Positions 35,332 to 46,784 of a DNA stretch of 64,000 bases are shown piece after piece. The stretch comes from Lichtheimia corymbifera B2541 (lineage: Eukaryota > Mucoromycota > Mucoromycetes > Mucorales > Lichtheimiaceae). The notes beneath the pieces were generated by a model that was not told the origin of the DNA, did no database searches, and worked only from the letters and a program-made list of their open reading frames with translations. A program made the translations under genes and the position numbers. The stretch lies in NCBI GenBank assembly GCA_000697475.1, contig JNEU01001062.1, positions 124,001 through 188,000 on the forward strand, in the 5' to 3' direction. Numbering within the stretch: position 1 is the first letter of the stretch; each line of letters opens with the position of its first letter.

Positions 35332-36231
35332 ATGAAGCTCACCACCGATCTAATCAACGAGTCGCCTTCCCATATTAACCCTCTCAAGGATCGTGAGCTT
35401 GTACTCCGAGGTGGGTGGAAGAACAGCAGCAATGCGAGCGTAACAGTCCCCAATCTCATATGATGGTCTTGCAGATTTGAAGATTCCTGTGATTGAGAAC
35501 CTCGGTGCGACCAAGGTATGTGTTTCAGCATTGGGCATCTACACGAGACGAGACTCATGGGGCTTTGTAGGATCTAAACGACGCGATCGACTTTACCAAC
35601 AATGACTTGCGCGTCTTGGGCAACTTTCCTCGACTCATTCGTTTGCAGCACTTGTACTTGAGCAACAACCGTATCCATCATATCGACTCCCATATGCACG
35701 AGTTTGTGCCCAACCTTACGACTCTCATCCTCAATAATAATGCTATCGGCGAGCTTGGTGATCTGGAAGCATTGGCCAACTTTAAGCGTTTGACGTACTT
35801 GAGCTTGTTGGATAACCCCGTGACCAAGAAGCAGTATTATCGCCTTTATTTGATCCACAAGTTGCCCAAGCTTCGCGTTATTGATTTTGTCAAGATCAAG
35901 CAGGCTGTAAGTAGGATGAATGGGATGGGAGGGCCTCATGGTTGGCATGGGGATTGACTTTTTTTTTGTGGTATAGGAACGAGAGGAAGCTGCTCAGCTT
36001 TTCCAAACAGAAGATGGCAAGGACAATACATTGGCTCAATCCATCGCAGATACGAAGACAAAGACTTTTGAAGTTGGTAGTGCCCTGAACCAAAATGGAC
36101 AAGGAGCAGGTGGTACCCGTCTTACCCAAGAAGAGCAATTAAAGATCAAGGAAGCTTTGAAGCAAGCTACGTCGTTGGATGAGATTTCACGGTTAGAACG
36201 GCTTCTCAAGTCTGGTCAGATACCAAAGTAG
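35332..36231 (+). CDS. LEA1: U2 small nuclear ribonucleoprotein A' (LEA1)
   Basis: Multi-exon gene starting MKLTTDLINESPSHINP, the U2A' N-terminus. After the first intron come DLKIPVIENLGATK and DLNDAIDFTNNDLRVLGNFPRL. Leucine-rich repeats follow (LQHLYLSNNRIHHID, LTTLILNNNAIGELGDL, LTYLSLLDNPVTKKQYYRLYL, LPKLRVIDFVKIK), and a last exon with EREEAAQLFQTEDGK and a helical tail LERLLKSGQIPK. U2A' binds U2B'' and stem-loop IV of U2 snRNA in the spliceosome. Length and motif order match the family. A pyrimidine-rich tract precedes the ATG. Another splicing factor, CEF1, lies 23 kb away, with no evident link. Confidence 0.95.
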
Positions 36232-36445
36232 TTTTTCTTTTTGTCTCTCTCTTTCTTTTTCTTTCGCGTTCATCCACACTACCTCGCATGTATATATCAT
36301 TATATTCGTTCGCTCGCTCTCTCTCTCTTTTTCCGCTTTTGACGTCGACCTTTTATATTATGCTCAATGCTATGTTTCTACATTTTATTGTGCAAGATAC
36401 ATTGACACACACACACAAAAGACAATAAATAACATCATGCTACTT

Positions 36446-36932
36446 TCAATCGCCTTCTTCTGGTAGTGATTCATATTCCATCTTGAGTTCTCTAAGTTTC
36501 ATGCCAATCTTGCCACGCACTTGGTCGCGAGCTGTATCATCAGGAAGTTCCTCAAGTAACTTGTCAAATGCTTTAAGACACTCTTCTACGGCCTTTTGTG
36601 CTGTTGCCCGGTCTTCATGATAATAAACAGATCCTTGTGATTCTACAGCAAACTCCATCTAATACCATATCCACACATTAACATTCATCTCTTACTTCTG
36701 CCGTTCGTACTATGATTGTGGTTACCTCATCCTTGGCAGCACCAAAAAGCTCCTCGATATTGCTGATAGCTTCCTCAACGTTGGGTCCCGATCCTGCAGT
36801 AGCCGACATGGGTCGCATCGCACCGTACATGAAAGTGCTAGTAGATTTCACAAACGGCTGTGGACGCAATGCAAGTCTAGGAGAGCGATACGCAATCACT
36901 GGACGAAATGCTTGTAGACGCGATCGGAACAT
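36446..36932 (-). CDS. Small mitochondrial-targeted hypothetical protein
   Basis: Two exons (36726-36932 and 36446-36658) join in phase 0 to 139 residues. The N-terminus MFRSRLQAFRPVIAYRSPRL is rich in Arg with no acidic residues, a typical mitochondrial presequence. The mature part is acidic and helical: VEEAISNIEELFGAAKDE, then EFAVESQGSVYYHEDRATA, LKAFDKLLEELPDD and KLRELKMEYESLPEEGD. It looks like a small coiled-coil matrix protein. I have no family name for it. An in-frame upstream ATG at 36980 would put 16 more residues in front. Confidence 0.8.
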
Positions 36933-37726
36933 GGTTGAAAAAAAAAGAGTGACAACGGAAGAAAGAGGATGCATAAGCAAGCATGAACTAATGGTATTTT
37001 AGTGTGTAATACTGGATTATCATTTGTCCGCGATGCCGCGCTTCCTTATCAGATGAGACGCATTACCTGACCTTGACCAATACCTCCTCATTACTGCTGA
37101 ATAGCCCTTATTGTAATATCATAGTTTCCATTATGCAATAAAGATAATCAATTGTCGCCTTCGACCACATAAAGAACGCCGTCGTTGTCAAACAATCCCG
37201 GTATCAATTGAGAGTTGAGCGTGTAGCCAGATCACCATAGATTTGACGCTTCCAAACGATTGAGTACACTTTTAAAAGAACAATGTGGTGGATGATCTAC
37301 ATCAAGGATGTCATGCAGCTATCAATGGCGGCATATAGATGGTGAAAATGATATATCACGTGTCAATCAATGTATATGAGGATGAATGAATACGCATTTG
37401 CTGCATGTAATAATCAGTGCATAGCATTGAATCAGGTCACCGACACGATCGAGAGTGAAGGATTACTGTTGCACCAAATCCAATTTTCATTTCCTTTGCT
37501 GAACCATTGCCAGGCAACCATCTCCGCATCCCTCTTTCTCTCTTTCCCTTATTACTCTCTTTACACGCTGTGTGTGTGTGTGCGTTCCCGACATACAACG
37601 ATCCCCTCCTTGTGCGTTTCAGTATACAAGAGAGTAAAGAGAGAATAACACCTTTCTCTGTTTCATTCAGCCCATTCCCTTCATTTACTTGCATCCCATC
37701 GGCGGTGGCAACAACGCACCATCATC
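36933..37726. other. Intergenic divergent upstream region
   Basis: About 0.8 kb between the mitochondrial protein (minus) and the kelch gene (plus). A (TG)n run sits at about 37569-37582, and a CT-rich tract precedes it. Short frames at 37370-37648 and 37437-37694 overlap this low-complexity sequence and are not supported. Confidence 0.5.
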
Positions 37727-40700
37727 ATGTCGCTGTTTTCGAAATTCACAAAGAACGCACCAGCCGAGCGATCAGCAGCTTATCCTTGGACACAACGCAA
37801 GCTTGGAGGTAGTCAATCAAGCGTACTGCCACGATATGGTCATGCTGCAACAGCGGCAGGGTCAGCAGATGCTATGGTACTTTTTGGCGGCACCCACATG
37901 AAATCTAAAAAGGATCTGTTCCTGATCGACACCAGTATGTGTGTAACATGTAATTACCCCCCGCCAATATCAAGACTAATAGATTGCTCTCTGTCTATAG
38001 ACAATATGACTGCAACAGCTATCAACGCAACAGGTGATATACCAAGTCCCAGGATGAACCCTGTACTCGCTCCTCTTGGAAATGCTTGCGTTTTGCTCTA
38101 TGGTGGTGAACCAGCTTCTCCTGATGAAAAGTGGGATCCAAACTTTTATACCCTAAACTTAGGTAAGTGCAGGACGAGGACTATCTGGGGATCCGTTCTT
38201 TACTCATCAAAAGTGATATTTAGTAACACGAATGTGGGGTCGTGTCCAAACTAAGGATGGTCGTCTTCCAGTGGAGCGATCTGGTCATTCAGTGGCTATC
38301 GATGGTAATAGCGATATCGTGTATTTCTGGGGTGGACAACGCGCAGGCCGTTATCTTAATGATCTTTTTGCATTTAACGCAAGCACATGTATGTATATAT
38401 ACCCTACCATGGTTTCATCATTTTACACTATGCTCACTCAGGCTATATATAGACCAATGGGATTACATCCCTTCAAACAATGATGGACCTGCTGGTAGAT
38501 CAGGTCATGTTTCCTGTGTCTTTGAAAACACCTTGTACATGTACGTCCACATCTATGATAAAGCTATGCTAGGTTACTCATGTGTATTCGTAATAGTTTC
38601 GGTGGCACTGATGGCGATCATTTATACAACGATGTATGGGCTTTTGACCTTCAACAACGATTCTGGAGACAAGTTGCTGCTGTTGGATATATCCCCGTTC
38701 CTCGTGAAGGCTGTGCCTCTTCCATGGTAGGCGACGTCATGTACGTGTTTGGTGGTCGTGGACCCGATGGTCAAGAATTAGGTGATCTCTGTGCATTCAA
38801 AGTGAGAGGTAAATGAGAATATATCAATCATAATAAGAATACCATAACTTACGTCGCTTAAAAAGGTCAACGATGGTTTATGTTTCAAAACATGGGGCCT
38901 GCACCTTCACCGCGGTTTGGATCAACGTTTGCAGCTGTTGGAGACAAAATTATTGCGATGGGTGGTGAAAGCACCAGTGGCAAGATGGATGAAAACCCCT
39001 ATACGGTTCATGTGTTGGATTGCAGTAAGTGTATGCTTTTTGCAATGATTTGCTGTTACAAGTACTTAGTCAACCATGCCATTTCAATAGCGAAAATACG
39101 GTATCCACCCGAACCCCAGCAACAGCAACAACACCAAGAACCATCGTTACCATCCCCAGCACCATCCACTGAGTCTGATATGGCAAGATCTTTACCATCA
39201 TCACGTGGAGAACACTCAGCAATGGATCCAATAATGACACCTCGCTCAAACAATGCATCACCAGCCAACAATCGCCCACGATCTCATTATCCAGATGTTC
39301 AAGCGTCTCCACAAGTAAGTGTTTAAGTATATTTCGTTACTCGTATGTATACGTTAATGCTAATACTATTTCTAGGCTCCTCCTCCACAAAGACCTCCTC
39401 GACATACGTCTATGATGCCTTCAGCAGCTATGCAGCGAGCACAACACACAGCATCGCCTTTACAGAATATGGAAACGAATACCAATAATACAGACCCCAT
39501 ACCACGTCAAGCAACCATGTCACCGACTAATGGTCATACCAATCAAGCAAGGTCTACAAGTCCAGCAACACATCAACAGCATGTATCACCACCGCCACAG
39601 CGTCCTCCACGACCATCACGTGAAGGTGTATCACTTACCAAGACATTACGCAAAGACACGGTATCCATGTATCCGGATGCTTCGACAGGTGTGATGGATA
39701 TGGCAGTACCTACCACTACCGATCAAGATGAAATGGATGTGTTGATGCGTGATATACGTGCACAAGATGCTGTGATCAGTGCTATGAAAAAGAAAGAATC
39801 ATGGTGGCGTACAGAAGTATCTATTGCTCGAAGGATGCGACTTGCTGAAGCTGAACCTAACGACGCCGAAGCTGATGAGCAAATGCTGATGGATATGAAT
39901 GATCAGTTAACGGATGCTACAAAGCTGCAGTTATATGAGCAACTCGTATCATTGAAAGCTGAGCTTCGAAGAGTGCAATCTAATATTGGTGGTCCATCAT
40001 CTCATCAAGCCATGTCGGAGCGTATTCATCAGGTGGATCGTATTCGCACAGCAGCATTGCAGGAAGCTGCCTATTGGAAATCCAAATATATGGCCCGTGC
40101 CAAGTATATGAAAGAAGAACAGCAACAAGAAGATGAAGATGATGTGCTCAAGGTGCTTGAACATAAACTAGCTTCGACGCTGATGGAAAATGAGCAGCAG
40201 CAACGCTTACTACAACACCTTAACAAGCAAGCCCAACATGATCACGAGGCATCAGTATCTGCGCAAGAGCGTGCCAAGGAAGCACATGAGCGTGCTGAAG
40301 AAGCACGTCATGCACATGAACGTGCGATACGTGAACGTGAAGTCTTACAACGACGTGCAGAGCAGGCTGAATTACGTGTGGAGGAAAACAATATCAAGTT
40401 GAATGATCTTTCACGGCAACTTGAAGAATCAAAGACGGCTGCCAACAAGAATCAACATTTGACGCAGGCCCAGGAAAAGATTATGCATCTTACTGAAGCC
40501 AATGCCAAGGTCCAAAATGAAGCATGCACCCTTACACAAGAACTCGATGCTTATACTGAGGATATTGAGCATTTGCGAACAGCCCTCCAAGAACGAGAAG
40601 AAGCTTTAACGGCTGCCACTCGCGAAGTTGCTGCCACCAATGATAAGCTCGCTCGCATGAAAGAAGCCGTTGCTGCTGAACGCACTACACCCACACCCAC

Positions 40701-40734
40701 ATCATCATCAGCTACTACTACCCGAGCATTCTAG
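37727..40734 (+). CDS. Kelch-repeat and coiled-coil cell polarity protein, Tea1/Kel1 type
   Basis: A multi-exon gene of roughly 870 residues starting MSLFSKFTKNAPAERSAAYPW. It has six kelch-type blades, each with GG pairs and conserved Arg/Trp: YGHAATAAGSADAMVLFGG; CVLLYGGEPAS; GHSVAIDGNSDIVYFWGGQ; FGGTDGDHLYNDVWAFDL; CASSMVGDVMYVFGGRGPDG; FAAVGDKIIAMGGES. A Pro/Gln/Ser-rich linker follows (QRPPRPSREG). Then comes a long C-terminal coiled coil (about 39780-40700; QERAKEAHERAEEARHAHER and onward) with Ala/Glu/Arg heptads. The architecture matches fission-yeast Tea1/Tea3 and budding-yeast Kel1, cell-end markers of polarised growth, and suits a hyphal organism. Kelch-part introns are short, and the big last exon holds the whole coiled coil. 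Confidence 0.92.
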
Positions 40735-41022
40735 AAGAGTTTATTTTAAACTCGTGCATATTATCTTATATTTGTATTTCTACCTCTTCCCTTTTGTATT
40801 CCAATAAAGTGCTGGTCATTCGATCTCATGCTCATTGTGGGGGTGTGTATCCTGCAACACATATTCTCATGCTTCCCAGGTACAATAAAAGTGTATTAAA
40901 AACAAATTGGGAACGAGATGATGTAAATACAAGTGACGATGGGAATGGGAAAGAACAATCATGTGTTCGATGGATAATGATGTAGATAATAACGAGTGTG
41001 TGTGTGTGTGTGGTGATAAAAA

Positions 41023-42161
41023 CTAATAAGCGTTGGGTGTTTGGTGTGTATGAACCGTGCTGCTACCTGGTGTAGATACGGGTTGGCTGGTAACAACATT
41101 GGCGTTATTCAAATGGGGTGAATAATATTGAGGATGTTGCTGTTCCATTGCGTTCTCGGATAACATGTGCGCGGTGTCATTGTATGCGTATGCACCACCA
41201 CCAGTGTAGCCACCAGCAGTAGTAGCAGCTGGCTGATTATATCCACCGTAAGGCGATTGTGGTGGATAGTCATAATAGCTGTCGTATTCTCGATAGCCTT
41301 GACCATAATAACCAGCATTGTAATCGGCTCCAGCTGCAGCTGGTTTGGGCGAGGATCCATGAGTAGGCGATGATGCATGATAATCATGTTGAGCTGTAGG
41401 TGAAGTCACTGCCATTGGAACATCTTCCTTGAAATCATACACGTCGTAATCATCATCGTAGATATCCGAACTCTTTTGTGCATAGACGTAGATTGCAAGC
41501 AGTAACCAGAAAGCCGCAATCAACAAGGATCCCAACCACATACCATCCGTGAGCCCTATATGTTACTCGTTGTAAGGATCCATGCAATCGATAGCTATCA
41601 TCCTCTTTCTCATGCTACTTACAGCAACGGTTGGCATCAGTGCTGTCATGATAATTGCTGCAATAGGTGGCGAAACCTGGCGTGGCTGAAGAAGGTGCGT
41701 CGTCGCTTGGGTTGGGCGTCCAAGGTACTACACCGGATTTAAGCGTGTTGTAAACGATAACAGCAATCATCAACGCCAGGTTGAGTATCGATAAGGTACG
41801 GTCACCACGCGTAGATTTGACACTTGAAATGCTGACAATGTTGAGTGCCAAGGAACAAATGATTGATACGCCAGGTCCAACGATATACAGAATGTACTAA
41901 AAAAGATGATAAGGATCCATTTATATCACATGGCTATCTGGTTTCTGCTTACAGGGACATATCCAGGAAACCAGTCTGTGGTCTTGACAAACACGAGGTT
42001 TACTGCAATGGAACATGGGATAGTAGTCATAATTGTGAGCACGCGAGATGAGGACGTTGCTGTTCATTTGCCCCATTACCAATGTTACAAGCCAAAGTGG
42101 CGAGACTGAACAATAAAACCAAGAACCGAAAGAATCCCAACCAAAATACTCGGGCACGCAT
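41023..42161 (-). CDS. Four-span membrane protein, MARVEL-like, with Tyr/Pro-rich tail
   Basis: Several exons on the minus strand from ATG 42161. Span 1 is MRARVFWLGFFRFLVLLFSLATLAC. After a splice come VNLVFVKTTDWFPGYVP and span 2 around VGPGVSIICSLALNIVSI. Span 3 (LSILNLALMIAVIVYNTL) follows, then an extracytosolic Cys-containing loop (FATYCSNYHDSTDANRCC), and span 4 (WLGSLLIAAFWLLLAIYVYA). The four-span layout with a Cys loop between spans 3 and 4 resembles MARVEL/Sur7-type proteins of fungal plasma-membrane domains. The cytosolic tail is acidic at first (YDDDYDVYDFKED), then Tyr/Gly/Pro/Gln-rich. The subfamily is not settled. It converges with the kelch gene across a 290-bp spacer. Confidence 0.8.
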
Positions 42162-44030
42162 TTTTATCTAATAATGAAACGAGAGGAAGGGCCACTCTTC
42201 ACAAGTGAGAGGATATAATTCACAAGAGAGGAAAAGAGGAAAAAAGGCACTAGCACTTGATTGTTCTGTGCCCTGTACCACGAACAAATTAATTATAACG
42301 TTGCCAAGTTCCAGACACACACAAATGTCCTTGTTGCACAGGCACAAGGCATATTCTTCACCCATTTGCCTATATCATTCCGCCGCTTTCTTTGTCCGGG
42401 GAGGGGGGGATCGACAATGAAATGATGATCATGTATGTCTTTGTCCTTTTACAAAGATGCATTACATTATAGAGGTTGCTTTGTGGATAAAGCGCGTGAT
42501 GCTTGATGCTTTGGGTGTGGTGCCATTTTTCCGCTGCTTGCTCGTTCCCATTGAATAGACACAGAGAGAGAGAGAGATCACAGAAAGAGTCCCCTTTCCA
42601 CACTTGAACAGGTTAGCGTTTGTATTACCCACGCACAAGCTCCGAAGACAGATACTGACCCAATCAGCAGGCTGTTGCCTCCTATGTAGATATTATAAAA
42701 GGGAGTCGAGTTTGTTCACCAGCCGATTCATGCATACGTTGCTGAAGTAATGGCAAATGTGGAAGAGTTGTGATCATCACAATGCTCGAAATAAAGTATT
42801 TTGAAGAACGTTAATGTTGTCAAACGAGCCGTGAAACCATACATGTGCACAGATTCCGAGGATATGGCTAGTCTAATGTCTAATGTGGCTCATTGATCCG
42901 CCACCTATGGTTATCAACATCACCCTACTGCCTGTACATGTGAGAATTGTCGTTGTTATCATTCTTTGATGGACATGAAGTTGATGATACCTCGTATTGT
43001 ATGTATCTCAGCTATGAGGAGGTATCCTCATCAACTCATTGCAGCACCATGTTCTCATCATCATAATAGAGCACCGTCCACAATGATCCGTGTGATGACG
43101 ATGCAAGAAAATAAATACATCGAGATAACAAGAGTAATTCATCTTTGGTGATTACCTATTATGCACAGCCACGTCTGTAATAAGCCTTCTTGCATGCTAA
43201 TCCGAAAGTGTGGTAGGGATGATAGCGATAGTGTGAGTTAATTACTGGCATTATCAATTAAAGCATGATGCAAAATCATCACGGCTGCTGTCATAAATAT
43301 TTGCTGGCGACTTTTTTTGGGGATTGAATGATAGTTCATGAATAATTACTGCAATTGAGAATCGATATTATAGCATTCATAATGACAAGATCCTATACTG
43401 CTGCCCTTGACAACAAGCAACAGGTATATCCTTTGCATCCATCCAAGTATCCAAAACAAGCATGCATTTGCGTTGTGTGGATAACATATAAATGGAATGA
43501 CTTATTAGGAATACCAATTTAGCATTTAACTTGCCATCTGATCTTAGAAGGTAGATATCGCTGCAAACACGCAAAAAGACAGCAGACAGACTATGATGCT
43601 GACGTTCTCCTTAAAGATTTGCATATGCCTACACCACTCCGCATTGGCGATTTAAAACGTAGAAATATATAAAAGCTCATCAACTTTTTAGCCGCACTAC
43701 CTCTGTTTGGAGCTTGCATTGTTGAAGGGTTATCGAATAACGCGACGAGTGTCATTATCATATCATTGCCCAATTATATAACATTTGATATCGATGGTAA
43801 TAAGTGGTGATCTTTATTGCTAAAGATATTAATGATATACATGTCCATTGTAAGGATTTTAGTAATGGTCAAAAAGTGCTAGTAGAGACCCTCTAGCAAT
43901 TACTAGCATCAAAAGGAAAAGGGATCTAAAACGACAGTGCAAAAGCTAGATCACGTGATCATCTGATCGGAAACTGAAAAAAGAGATTGAAGTTCTTTTT
44001 AACACAAACGAGCTCTTAGGAACGCTTTAT
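42162..44030. other. Gene-poor intergenic region
   Basis: About 1.9 kb of A/T-rich sequence without a supported gene. Frames at 42966-43151, 43377-43574 and 43591-43773 are short and unsupported. Near the right end is a 12-bp perfect palindrome, GATCACGTGATC, at 43949-43960, containing a CACGTG E-box. Confidence 0.45.
43977..43982 (-). terminator. Putative Pol III terminator of tRNA-Thr
   Basis: The minus strand reads TTTTTT here, the first run of six T residues downstream of the tRNA gene, about 48 nt past its 3' end. A shorter TTAAAAA stretch lies between but has no T4 run on that strand. Confidence 0.4.
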
Positions 44031-44103
44031 GCCTACTACTGGAATCGAACCAGTGACCTTCCGCTTACTAGGCGGACGCTCTGCCAAACTGAGCCAAGCA
44101 GGC
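44031..44103 (-). tRNA. tRNA-Thr (anticodon AGU)
   Basis: The minus-strand 73-nt sequence folds as a complete cloverleaf. Acceptor arms GCCTGCT and AGTAGGC pair over seven bases with one G-U. The D-arm is GCTC/GAGC. The anticodon stem TCCGC/GCGGA closes the loop CTAGTAA, giving anticodon AGT. The T-arm is ACTGG-TTCGATT-CCAGT. The B-box GGTTCGATTCC is exact and an A-box-like TGGCTCAGTTTGGC is present. There is no intron. It sits alone in a gene-poor 4.5-kb stretch. Confidence 0.96.
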
Positions 44104-45489
44104 TTATTTTCGAAAAATCGAAATATATGTTGAGCTGGTCACCTTCCTTATTTGGAAGGTCCTCCAATGCGTCTCGTAAAAATTGCTACATGTAGCGGGG
44201 AACGCGAGATGGACGATGTTGATGAGATAGTAATTTTATGGAGGGCCAAAGTGTAGCAATTTCAAGTAAAAGGTAGGAGTGTAACCAAGGTTGAGTGGTC
44301 CACCTATGGGATCAGGCGCCATTAACCCCGATGCTGGGATATAATTTGGGTTGTAGCAGGATGGATTGACTACAAGAGTAGAGTACTTTATGGTGTATCG
44401 ACATGATCAACTCATAAAAAAGGAGGTGAACTATACTATTAAATACAGCCCTTGTTCTCCAGGGAACAATGAATCAATCACATCATTTCTCTTTATCAGA
44501 GCATTTACAAGTGGATATACACATCGTAATTTATCACCACCATAAATCTCTTCATAATACAATACAAATGCATGAAGTGGCCACACAAGGTCTTATAGAA
44601 ACTTGGAAATGGATGACCAACGCAATCTCATATTCCTTAAATTAATCTTTTAATCCAACATCATTGACGAGAAGATAGGTTGAGGAGAGTACAACGAATT
44701 ACGTCCAATGGGGAAGATGTTTTTGCTCAGGGAAGTTTCTATCCTTTCGTGCATCGTGTAAAGGTGAATGAGTGGCATGTGATACGTGATGGCCATTTAT
44801 ATACATGGCGTGTCAAATAGTTGGATCATAATGGTGGGTTATACAAAGGATGACGATAATAGCTGCCTTGGAATAGCTTGTAAAGTACGAGTTGGATGCA
44901 CCAATGGTCCAGGATAACATAATGATCAAGTTGGCTCTATTCTACGTGTTGTATATACCCAGTTCCTTCCACATCCAATCCACCAATATCCATATCCATA
45001 TCCATAATAAGTCGTATGTATTCAAACAAGTTGCTACACGTAAATAAAGCTGCTTCTATGCAATGGTTATCGGCTGTCCACGTAAAAAGGCCGTAAGTCA
45101 AGTTGCTGCAACTACAGAACGCTGTAAGAGACAAATGGAGTAATGGCAACTACTGGAATGAATGCTGTTGCGTTTGATTGTGGTCGACGATTGTACAAGA
45201 GAAGGTGGAGTGTCAAGAAAAGCAGGTGTTGTTGTAGTGGGTGTACACGCCATGGACTTGCCATTCAGTCGAAGTCCCTCACATCAAGGCAATCGTAGGG
45301 TCGACATGATGGGTTGAAGCAGGGCGGTCGTTTGAAGGGTGTAGCTGTAGTTGAATGGGGCAACAATTGAGCATGGGAGGAGTAAGAGGGAAGAAGCTGA
45401 AAAGTGGGAGAGCTGGAATTAAATAGGTCATGCACTGTCATGCAAATCCATGAACACTCTAATTAATGGATGACACTTGAGATTGCCTC
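44104..45489. other. Gene-poor region with possible coding fragments
   Basis: No complete gene. Two short open stretches in different frames, 44469-44645 (58 codons from an ATG) and 44668-44820 (ends VIRDGHLYTWRVK), look somewhat protein-like but cannot be joined confidently. The rest shows no pattern until the repeat array begins at about 45490. Confidence 0.4.
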
Positions 45490-46500
45490 TCTTGAACCTG
45501 AAACTTTCACACGATATGCTCCTGGACATGCTGATCAACTTTGTATTAATAAGGAACCCGCACTTCATTCAAAGATTTTGAATGGGAGGGTGTAATGTGA
45601 GGTTTACTATGGTGGTCGGAAATTGGGTACGCGCCGGATTCATTGAAATGCCATTTAGTATGAATAATCTTGGGATTGCCCATTTTGAGCCTAGAACTTG
45701 GTAAGAAGGTTCTCTTCGTCATGCCGATCAACTCCATTCATTTAAAAACGGCATGCTTCATTATGATGTTTTACGAATCGGGCGGTCAAAATTTAGGAGA
45801 GACGATGGACGGACGGACCGCAAGCAGGGTGCATAGTGCACACCCCCGCCGTTGTCCACCTCCATCATGAAACTTGGTCAGGCCGTGGGCTTCGACATGC
45901 TGATCAACTCCATTCAAATAAAAACCACATGCTTCATTGTGAGAAATAAAACGGGAGCGTCCGACGATGGACGAACAGGAGTACATATATAGGATGGAGG
46001 GTCTATGACCTCGATATTGCCCATTTCGAACCTCAAACTTTCACACAATGTGCTCCAAGTCATGGTAATCAACTTTGTCTTAATAAAGAACCTATGCTTC
46101 ATAATGAAAATAGTGAATGGGAGGGTGTAATGGGTGATTGACTATGACCGACGGAAACTCTGTAACCGCCCAAATTCATGAAATGTCGATAAGTATGCAA
46201 TACCTTGGGATTCCCCATTTCAAACTTGAAACTTGGTAAGCAGATTCGCTAAGATATGCTGATCAATCTCATTCATATAAAATTGGCAGGCTTCATTATA
46301 AAGTTTTTGAATGCGGGACGGTGCAAATATGGGAGAGACAGTGAGCGGATGGAAAGTAAGGTAGGTTGTATAGTGCCCATCACCATCGTGAAACTTAGTC
46401 ATACGTTACTCTTGGTCATGCTGATCAACCTTTGTTCAAATAAAAATTACACGCTTCGTTGTGAGAATTGCTATGGGAGCGGCCCAAATGGATGGGAGGC
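45490..46500. repeat. Degenerate nested tandem repeat array (2 x about 530 bp, each of 3 subunits)
   Basis: Two higher-order copies of about 520-535 bp occur in direct orientation. Each contains three diverged subunits of about 160-195 bp. Subunit anchors are GAACCTGAAACTTTCACAC (45493) and its partner at 46028, GAGCCTAGAACTTGGTAAG (45687) and its partner near 46221, and TGAAACTTGGTCA (about 45868) and its partner near 46389. All six subunits share a core close to CATGCTGATCAACT then CAAATAAAAA then ATGCTTCATTNTGA then GGGAG. On the minus strand the same frame reads as degenerate copies of an NEACxFYxNxVDQH...TKF peptide, with stops in most units. Confidence 0.8.
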
Positions 46501-46784
46501 GATGGTGTATGGTTCAACGACTCGCTGCTCAATCAAATCCTCTCGGATCAAGATACTAATTGAAGAATGGGATGTAGTAGGAGAATCGTTTATATTCAGT
46601 GGAATGGACAACGGTTGAGAATGAGGAGGAAAAGAAACAGTTTATGAACTATACGTTGTAATCAAAGTATGTGCGACACGCTAATAATACTCGTCTCGGA
46701 AATCCTCATGTTAAATGAACTTGTTTACTAATGATGGGGGGGGCAATAAATAACGATGCATAGGTGATTCTATTATAAAGGAAG

